Assembly (NCBI GenBank): GCA_001910725.1
Contig: MJGA01000003.1
Span: forward strand, 2,356,001 to 2,420,000
Direction of reading: 5' to 3'
DNA length: 64,000 nucleotides
Origin: Phanerodontia chrysosporium
Taxonomy: Eukaryota; Basidiomycota; Agaricomycetes; Polyporales; Phanerochaetaceae
In this document: positions 1 through 10,003 of the stretch, piece after piece
Layout of the letters: every line of letters starts with the position of its first letter
Numbering within the stretch: the stretch's first letter is position 1
The notes under the pieces: model-generated
What the model was told of the DNA's origin: nothing
The model's database searches: none
The model's input: only the letters and a program-made list of their open reading frames with translations
Position numbers and translations under genes: made by a program

Positions 1-129
1 CGTGGCATTCGCGTCCAGGCAGCATGAGATGGAAGTGGCGGACAACCTCAAAATGGCAACCGTATCATCGGCCGCTGCCGAAAGCAGTGTCTTTGTGGCG
101 TCGCCCGTAAGCGCCAGACCCTCGTCCAT
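1..129 (-). CDS. possible 5' end of a gene running off the left edge
   Basis: On the minus strand an ATG at 127-129 opens a frame that stays open for 43 codons to the edge of the window. The peptide begins MDEGLALTGDATKTLL and has no recognisable domain. It lies just past the stop of the CAP-protein gene on the same strand, so it could equally be part of that gene's 3' UTR. The plus strand is also open here. I cannot choose between these readings. Confidence 0.15.
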   Translation of the reverse strand, partial: MDEGLALTGDATKTLLSAAADDTVAILRLSATSISCCLDANAT

Positions 130-294
130 GCCAGATTCTTTCTTTTTAAATGCGTTACAACGAGTTGTAGAGATGCGGAGGCCAGCCGCAAGAGCAACAT
201 GCAAAAAGACAGAACTACTCCCAGAAGTCACCCCTGCGCATCCTCCTACACTTGGACGTTTTGCCTGAGGATCAAATGGATGAGTAAACGTCGT

Positions 295-1668
295 CTAGAG
301 AACAATCACTGTAGATACGCACGCAAACTCCCCGATGACATTGCCCTGAGGCGAGTATTCGCATACAAAGAACTTCGCGAGCTGGATAGGGCTTCAGACA
401 CGCGCCCGATCACGCTGCATGCGAAACGTACCCCGAAGCTTGCAGCGAATATGCCGCTGCACTGTTGCACGGCACATCCCACTTGCGTCGAGGCCTTCCA
501 GACGACTTGAGTGAAATGCGAGGGAACAGGGTTGTTCGGGTCGTACTCGGCTGGGCCCATCGTAAACACCTGCAGACACACACTGGGTCGCAAAATGAAG
601 TACTCACAAACTTCGTCCGTCCACGACTTGATCGCTGCAGCAATGTCGTAGGAGCTTCCAGTTCCAGCAGCAAGGTTCTCTGCAGGACAGCGTCAACATG
701 TGTATTGGCTCACGGTAGGCCCGTGATTCATACCTCCAAAGGGACCAAGGCTTCCGCCGGAGTGCTGGAAAATACAACCGTTAGCCCACTGCTGAGCCTT
801 GCTCGCGAGCTCGTCACTCCAGGTCAAGGCAGATGCGCCATGCTGAGCACGAATGGTGTTATGCGCGGACAAGTACTGCTCGATGTCGCTGTTGGACGTG
901 CCAGAACCGGAACTAGCCTGGGTGGATTGAGGGGCCTGCGCAGAGGTCGTCTCTGGAGGAGGGGGCGGAGGGGCCTGAGTTGTAGTGACAGCCTTGGAGG
1001 TGTCCTTATTCGCCTGAACCGGGGCGGGAACAGGCTTTGGAGACGGCGTAGGAGAGGATTCCGGAGCGGGCTGAGGCGATGGCTTCGGTTGCTCTGGTGT
1101 CGGGCTAGGCGGGGGCGGCGAGGTAGCTGACCTAAAGCTCGTGATAAAGCGACTGGTGGAGATCGGAGCGAGTATGTGGGTCGTCAACTGGATTGGCTTC
1201 GAGTCAGCGGCAGGCGACTCAGGCTCTGACGCTACGGACGAGGTGACGACAATTGACGTCGATGCGCTGGGTGAAGTCACAAAGCTGGGCAAGGCGCCAC
1301 CGACGTTCGCGACTCCTGCCAGTGAAGTGGATACGGCTATAGGGGCGGAAAAGGTCGAATTATCTGATGGACTGTGATATATTATTAGTATACATGATTC
1401 CGACATACATCAGGTACTTACGCAGGCGAACACGACAGGACTTTCTCTGCACGGTGCCCAAGTCCCTGGAGGTCACTGTCATGACTTGTCCCCATGGGTC
1501 AGTGCCCATAACCCTCCCTGGATATCCCCATCGTTTCTTGCATGTGGAGGGACAGGCACTTTTGCCTTGATTGCGCCGGGCGCAAGCTGGTCCTGCGAAC
1601 CCTTCAGTGGCAAATGCCAAGAGGATGGCGAGGAGTAGGACAGAAGTTACTAAAGCGGAGCGAGGCAT
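295..1668 (-). CDS. secreted CAP/PR-1 (SCP-like) domain protein
   Basis: A secreted protein of about 384 residues. Proposed exons are 1422-1668, 734-1363, 608-679, 432-550 and 295-381; their total length is divisible by three. It starts with a signal peptide (MPRSALVTSVLLLAILLAFA), followed by a short cysteine-bearing segment (CARRNQGKSACPSTC), a long Pro/Ser/Thr-rich linker with P-E-P and PPPPPP runs, and a C-terminal CAP domain. CAP landmarks are all present: AHNTIRAQHG, GENLAAG (formed across the intron at 680-733), HFTQVVWK, and the terminal VCEYSPQGNVIG block formed across the intron at 382-431. CAP proteins are secreted and can bind sterols or lipids; in fungi they are linked to export and host or substrate interaction. 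The linker suggests a wall-associated or O-glycosylated stalk (inference). Family call is firm; exact role is unknown. Confidence 0.9.
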
Positions 1669-2134
1669 CTCAGAAGTAATGAAAGCGGAAAAGTGCCTCG
1701 AGTGAGTGAAAATCACGAAGGAATGAAAGCAGGTAGGACACTGTCCCGATACCTAAAACTCGCCCAGCGCAAGACAAAGAAATGGGGGAAGCAAGCAGGA
1801 AGGAAGGCGGAGGCCCCGACACAATCGTGTCCTGTTATAAATAAGCCCCGGTGGGATTTTTTTCTGACCGTCGGTAGCCTGCATGGTGCGGGGTCATCGA
1901 GTTCATCGCGACCTCCCGTCGCCACGGCAATCGTGATCGTTCGCATGCTCACCTCGACAACCTCGCTCATTAACGCTCAGGAATCCCGACACGGCCTAGG
2001 GTTGCCAGCTCTAGAATGCAGGCTGGACGAACGCGGATGAGCTCGTATCGCGTACATTCCTGCGCGGGCTGATCACGGTCGTTGGATAGAGAGAGGCGCG
2101 ACGCGCGACTGATGCGTGGTAGACGCCTGAACTC
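1669..2134. promoter_or_regulatory. divergent promoter region with a TATA-like box
   Basis: This 466 bp gap lies between the start of the CAP gene (minus) and the start of the small conserved gene (plus). A TATA-like TTATAAATA lies at 1845-1853, about 180 bp upstream of the CAP start codon; on the minus strand it reads TATTTATAA. Short open frames here on both strands have no domain signal. Confidence 0.4.
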
Positions 2135-2514
2135 ATGTCTTCGCCACCATCATCCTCCCCTGAGGAGCACCCGCCACATTATATTCTAGTTTCGCAGAGT
2201 CCCTTGCCATCGGGCCTACTGCAAAGAGGCCCATATACAAGTCATTCACGCATCCTGTAATTGAGTACCACTACGCAGACGACCTGCCACATGCATTGCT
2301 CCCTCAGAACCCTCAGGAGCATGTCCTCGTCCTCGACTACGACCCAACGAGTGCAGCCCCTCCTGTGGCTAAGAGCCTATCCACAGATCTCTCAGTTCTC
2401 GGGGTAAACATTGATGCTCCCGCCTCTGGTCCTGCCATGGACGACGCTCCAAATCCCAGGAAGAACAACCAGATGTATGTCATCGAGACTACGCAGATCC
2501 CTGTAGACACGTAG
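2135..2514 (+). CDS. small conserved-looking protein, frame broken once
   Basis: I read one small gene from ATG 2135 (MSSPPSSSPEEHPPHYILVS) to TAG 2512-2514. The first 27 or so codons and the rest lie in different frames. The change falls near 2209-2217 in a gggcc run; one extra base there joins SPLPSG to PTAKRPIYKSF and gives about 126 residues. The second part contains HPVIEYHYADD, ALLPQNPQEHVLVLDYDP and a C-terminal YVIETT. The layout (Ser/Pro start, then YHYADD...LLP...EHVLVLDYDP) looks like a short basidiomycete protein family of unknown function, from memory and not checked. No signal peptide or membrane segment is visible. Confidence 0.5.
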
Positions 2515-2858
2515 GTCCATACAAGCGTGCCACATCTCATGGATATTCACGAAGCTACATAGCCCGATTGAGTACGATGTTGACTCGGGCCAGGCACTTA
2601 TATCCGAATTCAAGCAAAGGTGAGGATAACCTCTGAGTGGGATAACCGGTCGCGATACTCATACACTTCATCGCGTCGTTCCGTGTTCAGGAACACGATT
2701 TTGAGAGCCGTTTTGGAATATCCGGCTCCGTTCTGACGATGCTCCTCCGTTCCGGTAGCTACGAAGCCGTGCATCCCCCTTATATCGGCCACACAGCTTG
2801 GCGAGAATTAATGAATAAATAACGTTCTCGTACATAGATGGGCAGCTGTAGTAGACCG
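2515..2858. other. 3' intergenic region, nothing recognised
   Basis: This stretch lies between two convergent gene ends, the small plus-strand protein and EMC7. The only open frame (60 codons, minus) has no domain signal. Probably 3' UTRs. Confidence 0.4.
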
Positions 2859-3872
2859 TTACCGTTTCTTGTTACGGCCGCTTCTCTGTTTGAGGTGGGA
2901 GCCAGACGGCTTGGAGTCCGGCTGCGACTTGCCAGACGGTGCGCCTTCCTCCTCATCCATCTGCATGAGCGCAGAGAATCTGAACGTGGCAAATAAGCTA
3001 CACCTCAGGGAAGTAGGCGGCAGAGGCTTACCCCGCTTTGAGGTCTCCACTATGAAGTGAACTTTGAATGCTGCTAATCGTCGCTTGCCTCTTCTCCAGT
3101 GTTTGCAGCGCCTCTGGGTCAAGATTTTTCTGCACGACACGGTGTGAGATAGGCTTTACTCAGCATTTAAGTACGTACCATGAGATACGGCATCGCGAAC
3201 ACTAAGCCGCCACCAACAAGCATCATCATCATCATAGGGCTCTTGAGCATCCCCAGCAAGTTGAATCCCTGAGGCTCGGTGTAGAAGTTGAGCCGCTGTA
3301 ACGCAGAGAGTTGTATAGGATATGGGAGAGCAATGGTAGTGGACGACGATAGCGGTGTTCCGGGCACGTATGGATGCACTTCTGGCAGGGTGTCGGTCTC
3401 CAAGACGTCGACACGTAGCTGGAAAGAACAGGTAAGGGAGATGCAATGCAACATGAGAGCATGTCATACCTTGTCAAAGACATGATCGTGTGCAATTATA
3501 GAGAGCACATAGATACCAGGAGGGACGTCTGGTCTACAATGCAGGCGATGTCAAAAGCATTCTCGAACGCATGGTCATAGGCGACGTACATGACGAACGA
3601 CCCGTCCTGCGTGATGCCCCCCTTCCTGAAGCCATTATCTAAGACAGCCTTGGCTTGTCCTAGCTCGTCAATGCCTAGCGGGGCGCAAGTCAACGAATGG
3701 TGACTGGGTATTCGCGCAGGTGACGTACCAGAGCAGTGTTCATTCCAATGTACTCGTCCTTTAAGGTCCAGACCAAGAACAGCACATGCGAGACTACAAG
3801 AGGCGTTACAATATGGCTTGCAATTAAGTGATTTAAGTCTTACCTCAGGAAGCATAGGACTAGCAGTCTCAT
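2859..3872 (-). CDS. EMC7: ER membrane protein complex subunit 7
   Basis: EMC7 is the lumenal beta-sandwich subunit of the ER membrane complex, which inserts tail-anchored and multipass proteins. Seven exons were deduced: 3844-3872, 3729-3793, 3590-3674, 3470-3533, 3179-3418, 3032-3129 and 2859-2979. They total 702 nt (233 residues). The intron joins restore a signal peptide (MRLLVLCFLSLACAVLG), LKGRVHWN, DNGFRKGGITQDGSFVIPDVPPG, and then one membrane segment after LGMLKSPMMMMM. Five consecutive methionines come from a (cat) repeat at 3223-3237. The tail is cytosolic and Lys/Ser-rich, ending RNKKR. No frame break. It is head-to-head with UTP23, with 129 bp between start codons, so the two probably share a promoter. 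Confidence 0.93.
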
Positions 3873-4001
3873 GGTGTCAAGCGGAAGGAGCGGACGAGTT
3901 GCCGCGAGCGCGCGAGGAGGCACAAGGGCCGCGGGGAAACGGCGCTTGCCGATAATCCCTTTCGGACATTGCTCAGTGCACTCGCCTTTTGACTGCCCGC
4001 C
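3873..4001. promoter_or_regulatory. shared bidirectional promoter, EMC7/UTP23
   Basis: Only 129 bp separate the two start codons. No TATA box is visible, as is usual for housekeeping fungal promoters. Both genes must draw core promoter elements from this segment or from each other's 5' ends. Confidence 0.5.
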
Positions 4002-5118
4002 ATGCGACAAAAACGAGCCAAAGCTTACAGGAAGCTGATGCAAGCGTATTCGCTTGCTTTTGGCTTCAGGCAACCGTATCAAGTCCTAGGTAAGTGCTCC
4101 GCATGGTTTAACGGCTTCAATATTGACCGTACCCCTTGCAGTGGACTCGCTTATGTGCAAGGAAGCAATAGATCATAAATTGGAGCTAGTCAAGCAACTA
4201 GGAGTAGTACTCCAAGGCAGTGTGAAGCCGAGTATGTGCCAGTGTGTCACTCGGTTTGCACCACGCTGACGGTACAGCGAAAGCGGTTCTTCAGTGATCA
4301 CACAATGCTGCATACATGAGCTTTATCTCCAAGGCAAGGCGGTGCAACCAGCTGTTGACCTTGCGAAGACCTTTGAGCGTCGAAAATGCAACCACAAAGA
4401 GGCGATACTGGGTGATGACTGCATCGCCAGTGTGGTCGGTGAGTGTAACACTCTTCGCATCTATATCTCGCATTACTGACATCCGTGTGTAGGTGAGACG
4501 AACAAGCACCGATATGTGATTGCAACGCAATCGCAACCATTGCGGTCGAAGTTACGCAAAATCCCCGCCGTTCCAGTCGTACACATAAATCGTTCCGTGA
4601 TGATTTTGGAACCCATGAGCGAGACCACTGCGGAGGCAAAGGAGAAGGTGAGCATCGTGTCAATGATTGCGATGCCTACAGCTAATGGCATATGCTAGGC
4701 TGAACAAGCACAGATGCTACCGTCGGCAGCGGAGGCAGCAAAGGTGGCGCAGGTGAAGCCTGTAGAAGAGCCACCTCGTAAAAAACGGAAGGGTCCAAAA
4801 GGGCCTAATCCTCTAAGCGTCAAGAAAAAGAAGACAAAACAGGCTGCGGCTCCACACCGAAGCGGACGGCTAGCGAAGATGCAGACAAGACTGGCGCGAA
4901 GAGAAAGCGATCTGAAGATGACCACACAGCGACCACAGAGGCAACAGCGGGGCCTGGAGCGGGTCACAAGAGAAAGCGTCGTCGAAAGGGGGCATCGAAA
5001 GCAGCGAGCGATCTTGGGGGAGCCGGAGTTGCATCAGACAGCGATGATTGAGTTCGCAGAGTCGAAGTACATGTCTACCGTAGCAGTTCGTAATATGAGC
5101 ACGCATGGGGTACACTGA
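4002..5118 (+). CDS. UTP23: rRNA-processing protein UTP23 (PIN-like, SSU processome)
   Basis: Utp23 acts in the nucleolus on 18S rRNA maturation and snR30 release. Exons are 4002-4089, 4142-4231, 4295-4438, 4493-4647 and 4699-5118. The protein begins MRQKRAKAYRKLM with the family's FGFRQPYQVLVD, a CCHC-type zinc motif (CNHKEAILGDDC with the earlier QCCIHEL), SNKHRY-like ETNKHRYVIATQ, LRSKLRKIP and the conserved PNPLSVKKKK. After that block the annotated frame looks atypical. The -1 frame instead gives a Lys/Arg and Asp/Ser-rich tail (GHKRKRRRKG ... ASDSDD) ending at 5049-5051, which is the usual style of this family. A one-base loss in the A-rich run near 4822-4836 would explain this. The catalytic PIN acidic residues are reported to be partly lost in this family, so it may not be a nuclease. 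Confidence 0.93.
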
Positions 5119-5392
5119 AGTGCATCAGCAGTCTCGAACGGAGCTGAGACCACATGCACTTTGTCTTCAACAGAAGTAACAGCGGCAGTCCTCGCCATAT
5201 TCCGAGAACCGCAAGTGAGGCTGGCTGAGGGTCGCGGCGTTTGCAATACTCGCGAATAGGGTTGATGTCGTGAGCCATGGGTGTAGAATCCACTCGAGCC
5301 CGTACAGCCTGAACAGACCACCCCGTGGGGACAGGCGCGTACGGAGAATGTCTGTCACGTCAGAGACTTGACGGCCAGCGACTCGTCGGCCT
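5119..5392. other. 3' UTR region between UTP23 and LYRM2
   Basis: This gap lies between convergent gene ends. Minus-strand open frames run through it but show no domain. Probably overlapping 3' UTRs. Confidence 0.35.
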
Positions 5393-5755
5393 TCAGCGTC
5401 GACTTGAAGTAAAACGCATGCCCGGTAAGCTGCGCTTTAGCTCGCGAGTACCAACAGACAACTTGTCTTCAATGAGATCCTGTGGATGCGGTCATACCTA
5501 GCATATAATTGAAAGCAGAAGTAATGCGTTAATACCGTGTCACTAAGGTGTCTATTCCGTTCAAATTCGGCACGGATCCAAGACAGAGTCTCCTTGCGTG
5601 TGTGCGGATCTGGAATGGCTGCAAGGAAAGAGGTAATGGACACAACGTCGCAGGAGCTATGGCACGGACTTACAGCGACATGCACGGACGGCCTGCCGGT
5701 ATAGGTTGATGACTCTTTGCTTCAAGATGAAGTGCTTGAGAGTTAGCTGCACCAT
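5393..5755 (-). CDS. LYRM2: LYR-motif mitochondrial protein, LYRM2-like
   Basis: This is a small LYR protein missed by simple ORF calling because it has three short exons: 5674-5755, 5536-5618 and 5393-5479 (252 nt, 83 residues). It begins MVQLTLKHFILKQRVINLYR, carrying the LYR tripeptide with downstream arginines. It continues IPDPHTRKETLSWIRAEFERNRHLSDT and ends KRSLPGMRFTSSRR. The LTLK-F-L-Q-V-LYR start and the R-EF-RN block match human LYRM2, a complex I associated LYR protein. LYR proteins bind acyl carrier protein and help assemble respiratory complexes in the mitochondrial matrix. It is head-to-head with the 4E-T-like gene (171 bp between starts). Confidence 0.85.
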
Positions 5756-5926
5756 GATTTTTCAACGAGGCAAATGAGATGGGAGTCCGTCGTGAAGGCG
5801 ATCAAGCCGTCTCTCTCCCAAAAGCCCCGCGCGTCTGTTCCTGCCACCACCACTTGACTTGGGTCTGACCGGCATACATCTTGCACATCCACCAGACCTA
5901 CCCTCGCCCTTAACCTCGACCTTCGA
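5756..5926. promoter_or_regulatory. shared bidirectional promoter, LYRM2/4E-T-like
   Basis: Only 171 bp lie between the two start codons, leaving no room for separate promoters. No TATA box is seen. Confidence 0.45.
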
Positions 5927-8900
5927 ATGGCGGCGATAGAAATAGACGTCCCGAAAGAACCCAATACTGCTGTACCCGGACCTCCACCTGGCACCGTCGA
6001 CGCTCTTGCCGACTCGCTCGCAAATGCTAGTGTCCAGGATGACAGGTCACACGAAAAATCGAGCCAGCCCCCTCGCGAACCCCATGTTTATACCCACGCT
6101 CAATTGTTATGGATATCGAAATCCCCTCTAGTCAAGCCACCGGAGGGGATGCCAGCATTGAAAGACTGGTTTGGGTGCGCGCTCGTTTGCCCAGCACGCA
6201 CAATACCCATATTGACGCAGAGCGCAGTGATTGGAGCGAACAACAAGTGGCGAACAAGAAGGAGGGCGAGTCATCGAGCAATGGCACAAGTGCAAGAGAC
6301 CGACGGTGTGTATGCTGCATTTTTAAGGCGTCCAGTCGGCTGAGCGGTGTGCTAGATTCCGCCGTGACCCAGAAGAAGGAGGTACACTACACCAAGTCGC
6401 CCATCCAGTACAATTGACTGACCACTAGTCTACAGATGCACCTACGCGGCCTTCGTTTCGATCTAGTCTTTCCCAGCCTTCGCAGATGGGTAACTTCAGG
6501 CACCAGTCTCTCCGGACTGCCGATCGTGAAAGAGAGCGTGACCCAGAGCGTGAACGGCAACGCGACGAACGGGATAGGGAAGGGCAGGAGAGACTTCGCA
6601 ACGTGAGTGTGCACATCCACTCCATTTTTCTCCGATTATCTCATCTTTTGCAAAGCTTTCGGATAAGTATGATCGGGAACGCTTAGCACTGTCGTCCGCC
6701 ACAAGTGGATTGCGGGGAAAGGAACGCGAGTCTGCGCCACACTTAGCCAGCACTGCTCGGAATGGGCAAAGCCAGACAACCTCTTCTCGTCGCAATGAGG
6801 GGAGAGAGGCATCTAAGAAGAAGCCTGGCGAAGTGAGCGATGATTGGCGCAGAGGCATGTCCGGACTTCTCGGCTCTGTACTCGATCCTGACGACTCATC
6901 AGGTGCCGAGCCCCTTCCAGAGCAGGTCGCGACGACCGTACGCTTCATATCAGGCTTCAGATGTATCTCAAAGGCTAACACATTTGTAGGTTCTGACACC
7001 ACTCGCCGCGAGCGGGACAGAAGGGATACGTCACGAACGCGTAGAGACCCTTCGAGCACCCGCAGGGATCGGGACAACAAAGAGCGCGACAGGTCTCGTC
7101 GTAGGGACGATCGCGATGACCGTCGTGACCGGGATGACTATCTGCGTCGAGATTGGGACGACCGCGATGACGGATACAGGGACCGTGACCGGTATGACCA
7201 CACACGTCGGGACGTGGACCGTGAACGTGAACTTGACGACGACCCGAGGCGCTGGCGGGATGATGGCAAGCGCGAGGAGCGACTGGCGGCGCGTCGTGAC
7301 AGGGATCGCGACCGGGAGCGAGGTTGGGATCGCTGGGAACCATCGCACGACCGTGATCGCCTGGACGATCGGGACGGGCGTAGCAAGCGGTCTGGACGAG
7401 ACAGGCGGGGTGGCGGAGGCTTGGACGATGCGAAGGACAAAGAGGACAAGAAAGAGAGGGAGAAAGAGAAGGAGCCGGCATGGATGGAGACCTACATCCC
7501 AACGACACCGGGCGGCGGGATCTTGGGAGCTCGATCAGCGGACGGTGAACTTGACGGTATTCAGGCGTGGAAGAAGGGTCTCAAAGAGAAGGAGCGGAAG
7601 GAGAAAGAGGCGGAGGCGGCTACCGAATCATCGAGCAAGCCTTCTCAGGCAAGTGCTAACGCTCCAACTTCGGAGGCTGGCACTGGCGTCGCCACGGAAG
7701 GCTCTCTTGACGAAATCCAGTTCTTCAAAATGCTTATGAAGAAAGAGGCCGCCAAGAAGGACACCGATTCGGCTCAAGCAAGTCCTATGTCTCCATCTGC
7801 ACCGATCCCTCCCGCTACCGGACGCACGTCTCCCTCTAAGTTTAAGGACCCCGCTGTAACTGGTACGTACGCCGTACATTGTACGAGCATGCGCTAACGA
7901 ATCTTCTCCAGCTATGTCCACGTCCACTGGCCTTCTGCTGCCACAGCAGAGTCAAACCCTGCTGCGATCGCTTCCTCCAGCACGCCTTCTGGTGGTCAGA
8001 GTGACGGAGCCAAACTTTTATCCTTGTTCTCCCAAGTCCCTGGAGACAACTCCACAGCGCAAGCGTCGAAGTTCCCCTCGTCTGCTATACCCACTCCCGA
8101 TACCTTCCCTCCAGCTGTCTCACGCATGTTCCCTACTCCCCCTGGTCTCTCGCCTTCGGTATCGCAAAACTCCGAACGACCCTCCGTCGACCTGTCCGCA
8201 CCTTCTTACCCGAATACGCCCTTTGATCCACCCGCTGCCTCCCGTCTGCTAGCCTTCGGAGCACGAGCAGGACCTGGTGCCCAGCTCCCTCCGAAGAACA
8301 TGCAAGCCGAGGCGAGCATGGCTTTCGGTGGCAACCACCCACCACCCGTAGGCACGCCCGGTCAAAGGCCGCCACCACCCAACTCACTGGGAGGTATGCC
8401 GAACACTCCTGGCGTCCAGCAAGGCTCAGAACTGATGTTCAACATGGAAGCAGAGCTGCACGCAGTTCCAAATCCCAGAGCAACCCCCTCCGAGCGGTCT
8501 GTGCGCAGTTTCTCGCCGTTCGGGCAGCAAGCGTTTGGCGCCCATGAGGCTCCAGACGCCATGCGTCTTCCGCAGGCGGAAGGTATGCGTCGGATGGCCC
8601 CGAGAGGGGCATGGGCATGGGTCCCGAAGCCGGTTTCATGGAGCTTGGTGGCAGTCCCACCAACTTCAATCCAGGGAACTTCGAGCTCAGCGGGAGTGCC
8701 CCTGGTGCTTCTTCGTCTGCGGCAAAGGGTAGCCGATTCGCGAAGTTCTTCGACAAGAACCGGGAGGCGCAGGCACATGCTCAAGCACAGGCTATGCGCA
8801 AGGCTCCTGGAGGCAACGGCTTCATGTCGACATCCCCGATGCCGGGCCAAGGTCGGGACGCGCTGATGATGAACGGTATGCCCAATAATCCTGGAGAAAA

Positions 8901-10003
8901 CCGGGCTATGGAGGATATCTTTGCCATGCTCCAAAGCTCTTCTCAGGTATGTAGTCGGAACCGAGTTACAGATGATGCGCGATTAACATGTTCTTCAGAG
9001 CCACCGTGCTTCACCACAACAGTCTGGCCGTATCTCGGCCGGTGGTGCACCCTTCGGTCAGGCCCCGATCGATCTGCAGCTTCTTCAGCAGCAGCAGCAA
9101 TTGCAGCAGCTGCACCAACAGCAACTCATGCAACAGAACCGACTCGATTCGCTGTATGACAGCCGTATGGACGATCGGAGCTTTGTCCCGGACGGTATGG
9201 TTCCAGGTCTTCGGCCAGCCCCACGCCCTCGCAGCAGAGAACCTGCAGCACTCCATTTCAACGATCACCTGGACGAACCGTTGCAGGTCAACCCCCGGCT
9301 AGCGCAACAGCAGCGGGCTCTGGACATGTACAACGGGCCGGCGCCTGCTGGGTACGGGCGAAATGTCGGTGGCATCCAGCAGAACCAGTTCCGCGGTGGA
9401 CCTGGCATGCTTCAGGGACAGAACCTCCCAGGCCCGCCTCAACGCCTCCCTCCGGGTCTGGCGAACCTCGGTGGCCGCCCACCGCACGACGCCTCCCAAT
9501 TCCTCAACAACCAGCTCAACAACCTGCCACCGCACGGCGGCATTCACGTGCAGCCGCAGCAGTCGTTGAACAGCTTCACCCCTGCCGGGTTCAACGGACC
9601 CATCCAGCGCGGGCCTATCAACCCGCCGCACCACAACAACCCTGCGGCCTTGAACCAGCTCGGAGGCCTCGGCCCTGGAAACAGCGTCGACATCCGCATG
9701 CACAACCAGGCGCAGCTGCTCGGTCTCAACAATGGTGGAGGCATGGGCGTCAACAGTGGCATGGGCGGCGGCCCCCGTGGTGGCTTTAATGGCCAACATT
9801 CGTCCGTGGCGCAGCTGCAGGCGCAACAGCTCGCGCTCCGTCAACAGCAGCAGCAGCAACAGCAACAACAGCTGCAGCAGCTCGGCATGCCCCCTGCCCA
9901 TCTCCTTCCCCCTCACCTTCAGCAACAGCAACAGAACATGCACGCGAACTCACAAGGTGCCCAAGACCTGATGGCGCTCTTGATGGGCGGGCAGCGCGAA
10001 TAA
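5927..10003 (+). CDS. eIF4E-transporter (4E-T)-like translational repressor
   Basis: A long, largely disordered mRNP protein. Early exons read as 5927-6174, 6228-6305, 6356-6381 and 6436-6602, then exons to 10003. Residues 55-61 (YTHAQLL) fit the eIF4E-binding YxxxxL-phi motif. Then come KDWFG, FRRDPEEG, a long Arg/Asp/Glu repeat region, WMETYIPTTPGGGILG, GELDGIQAWKK, SLDEIQFFKMLMKKE, SRFAKFFDKN and a Gln/Gly/Pro-rich tail with a polyQ run near 9841-9890. This order follows 4E-T, which tethers eIF4E to P-bodies and decay factors. The frame switches between about 8553 and 8600: the upstream frame ends in a doubtful Arg-rich stretch, while the -1 frame continues YASDGPERGMGMGPEAGF. A lost base there is the likely cause. 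Low-complexity content suggests phase-separating behaviour (inference). Confidence 0.8.

Noticed and set aside
465..1130. 221-codon plus-strand frame
   Set aside because: It is antisense to the CAP gene; Gly/Arg-rich peptide mirrors the Pro/Ser linker codons.
8553..8600. a micro-intron in the 4E-T-like gene
   Set aside because: The space between the two frames is too short for any GT...AG intron of usual length.
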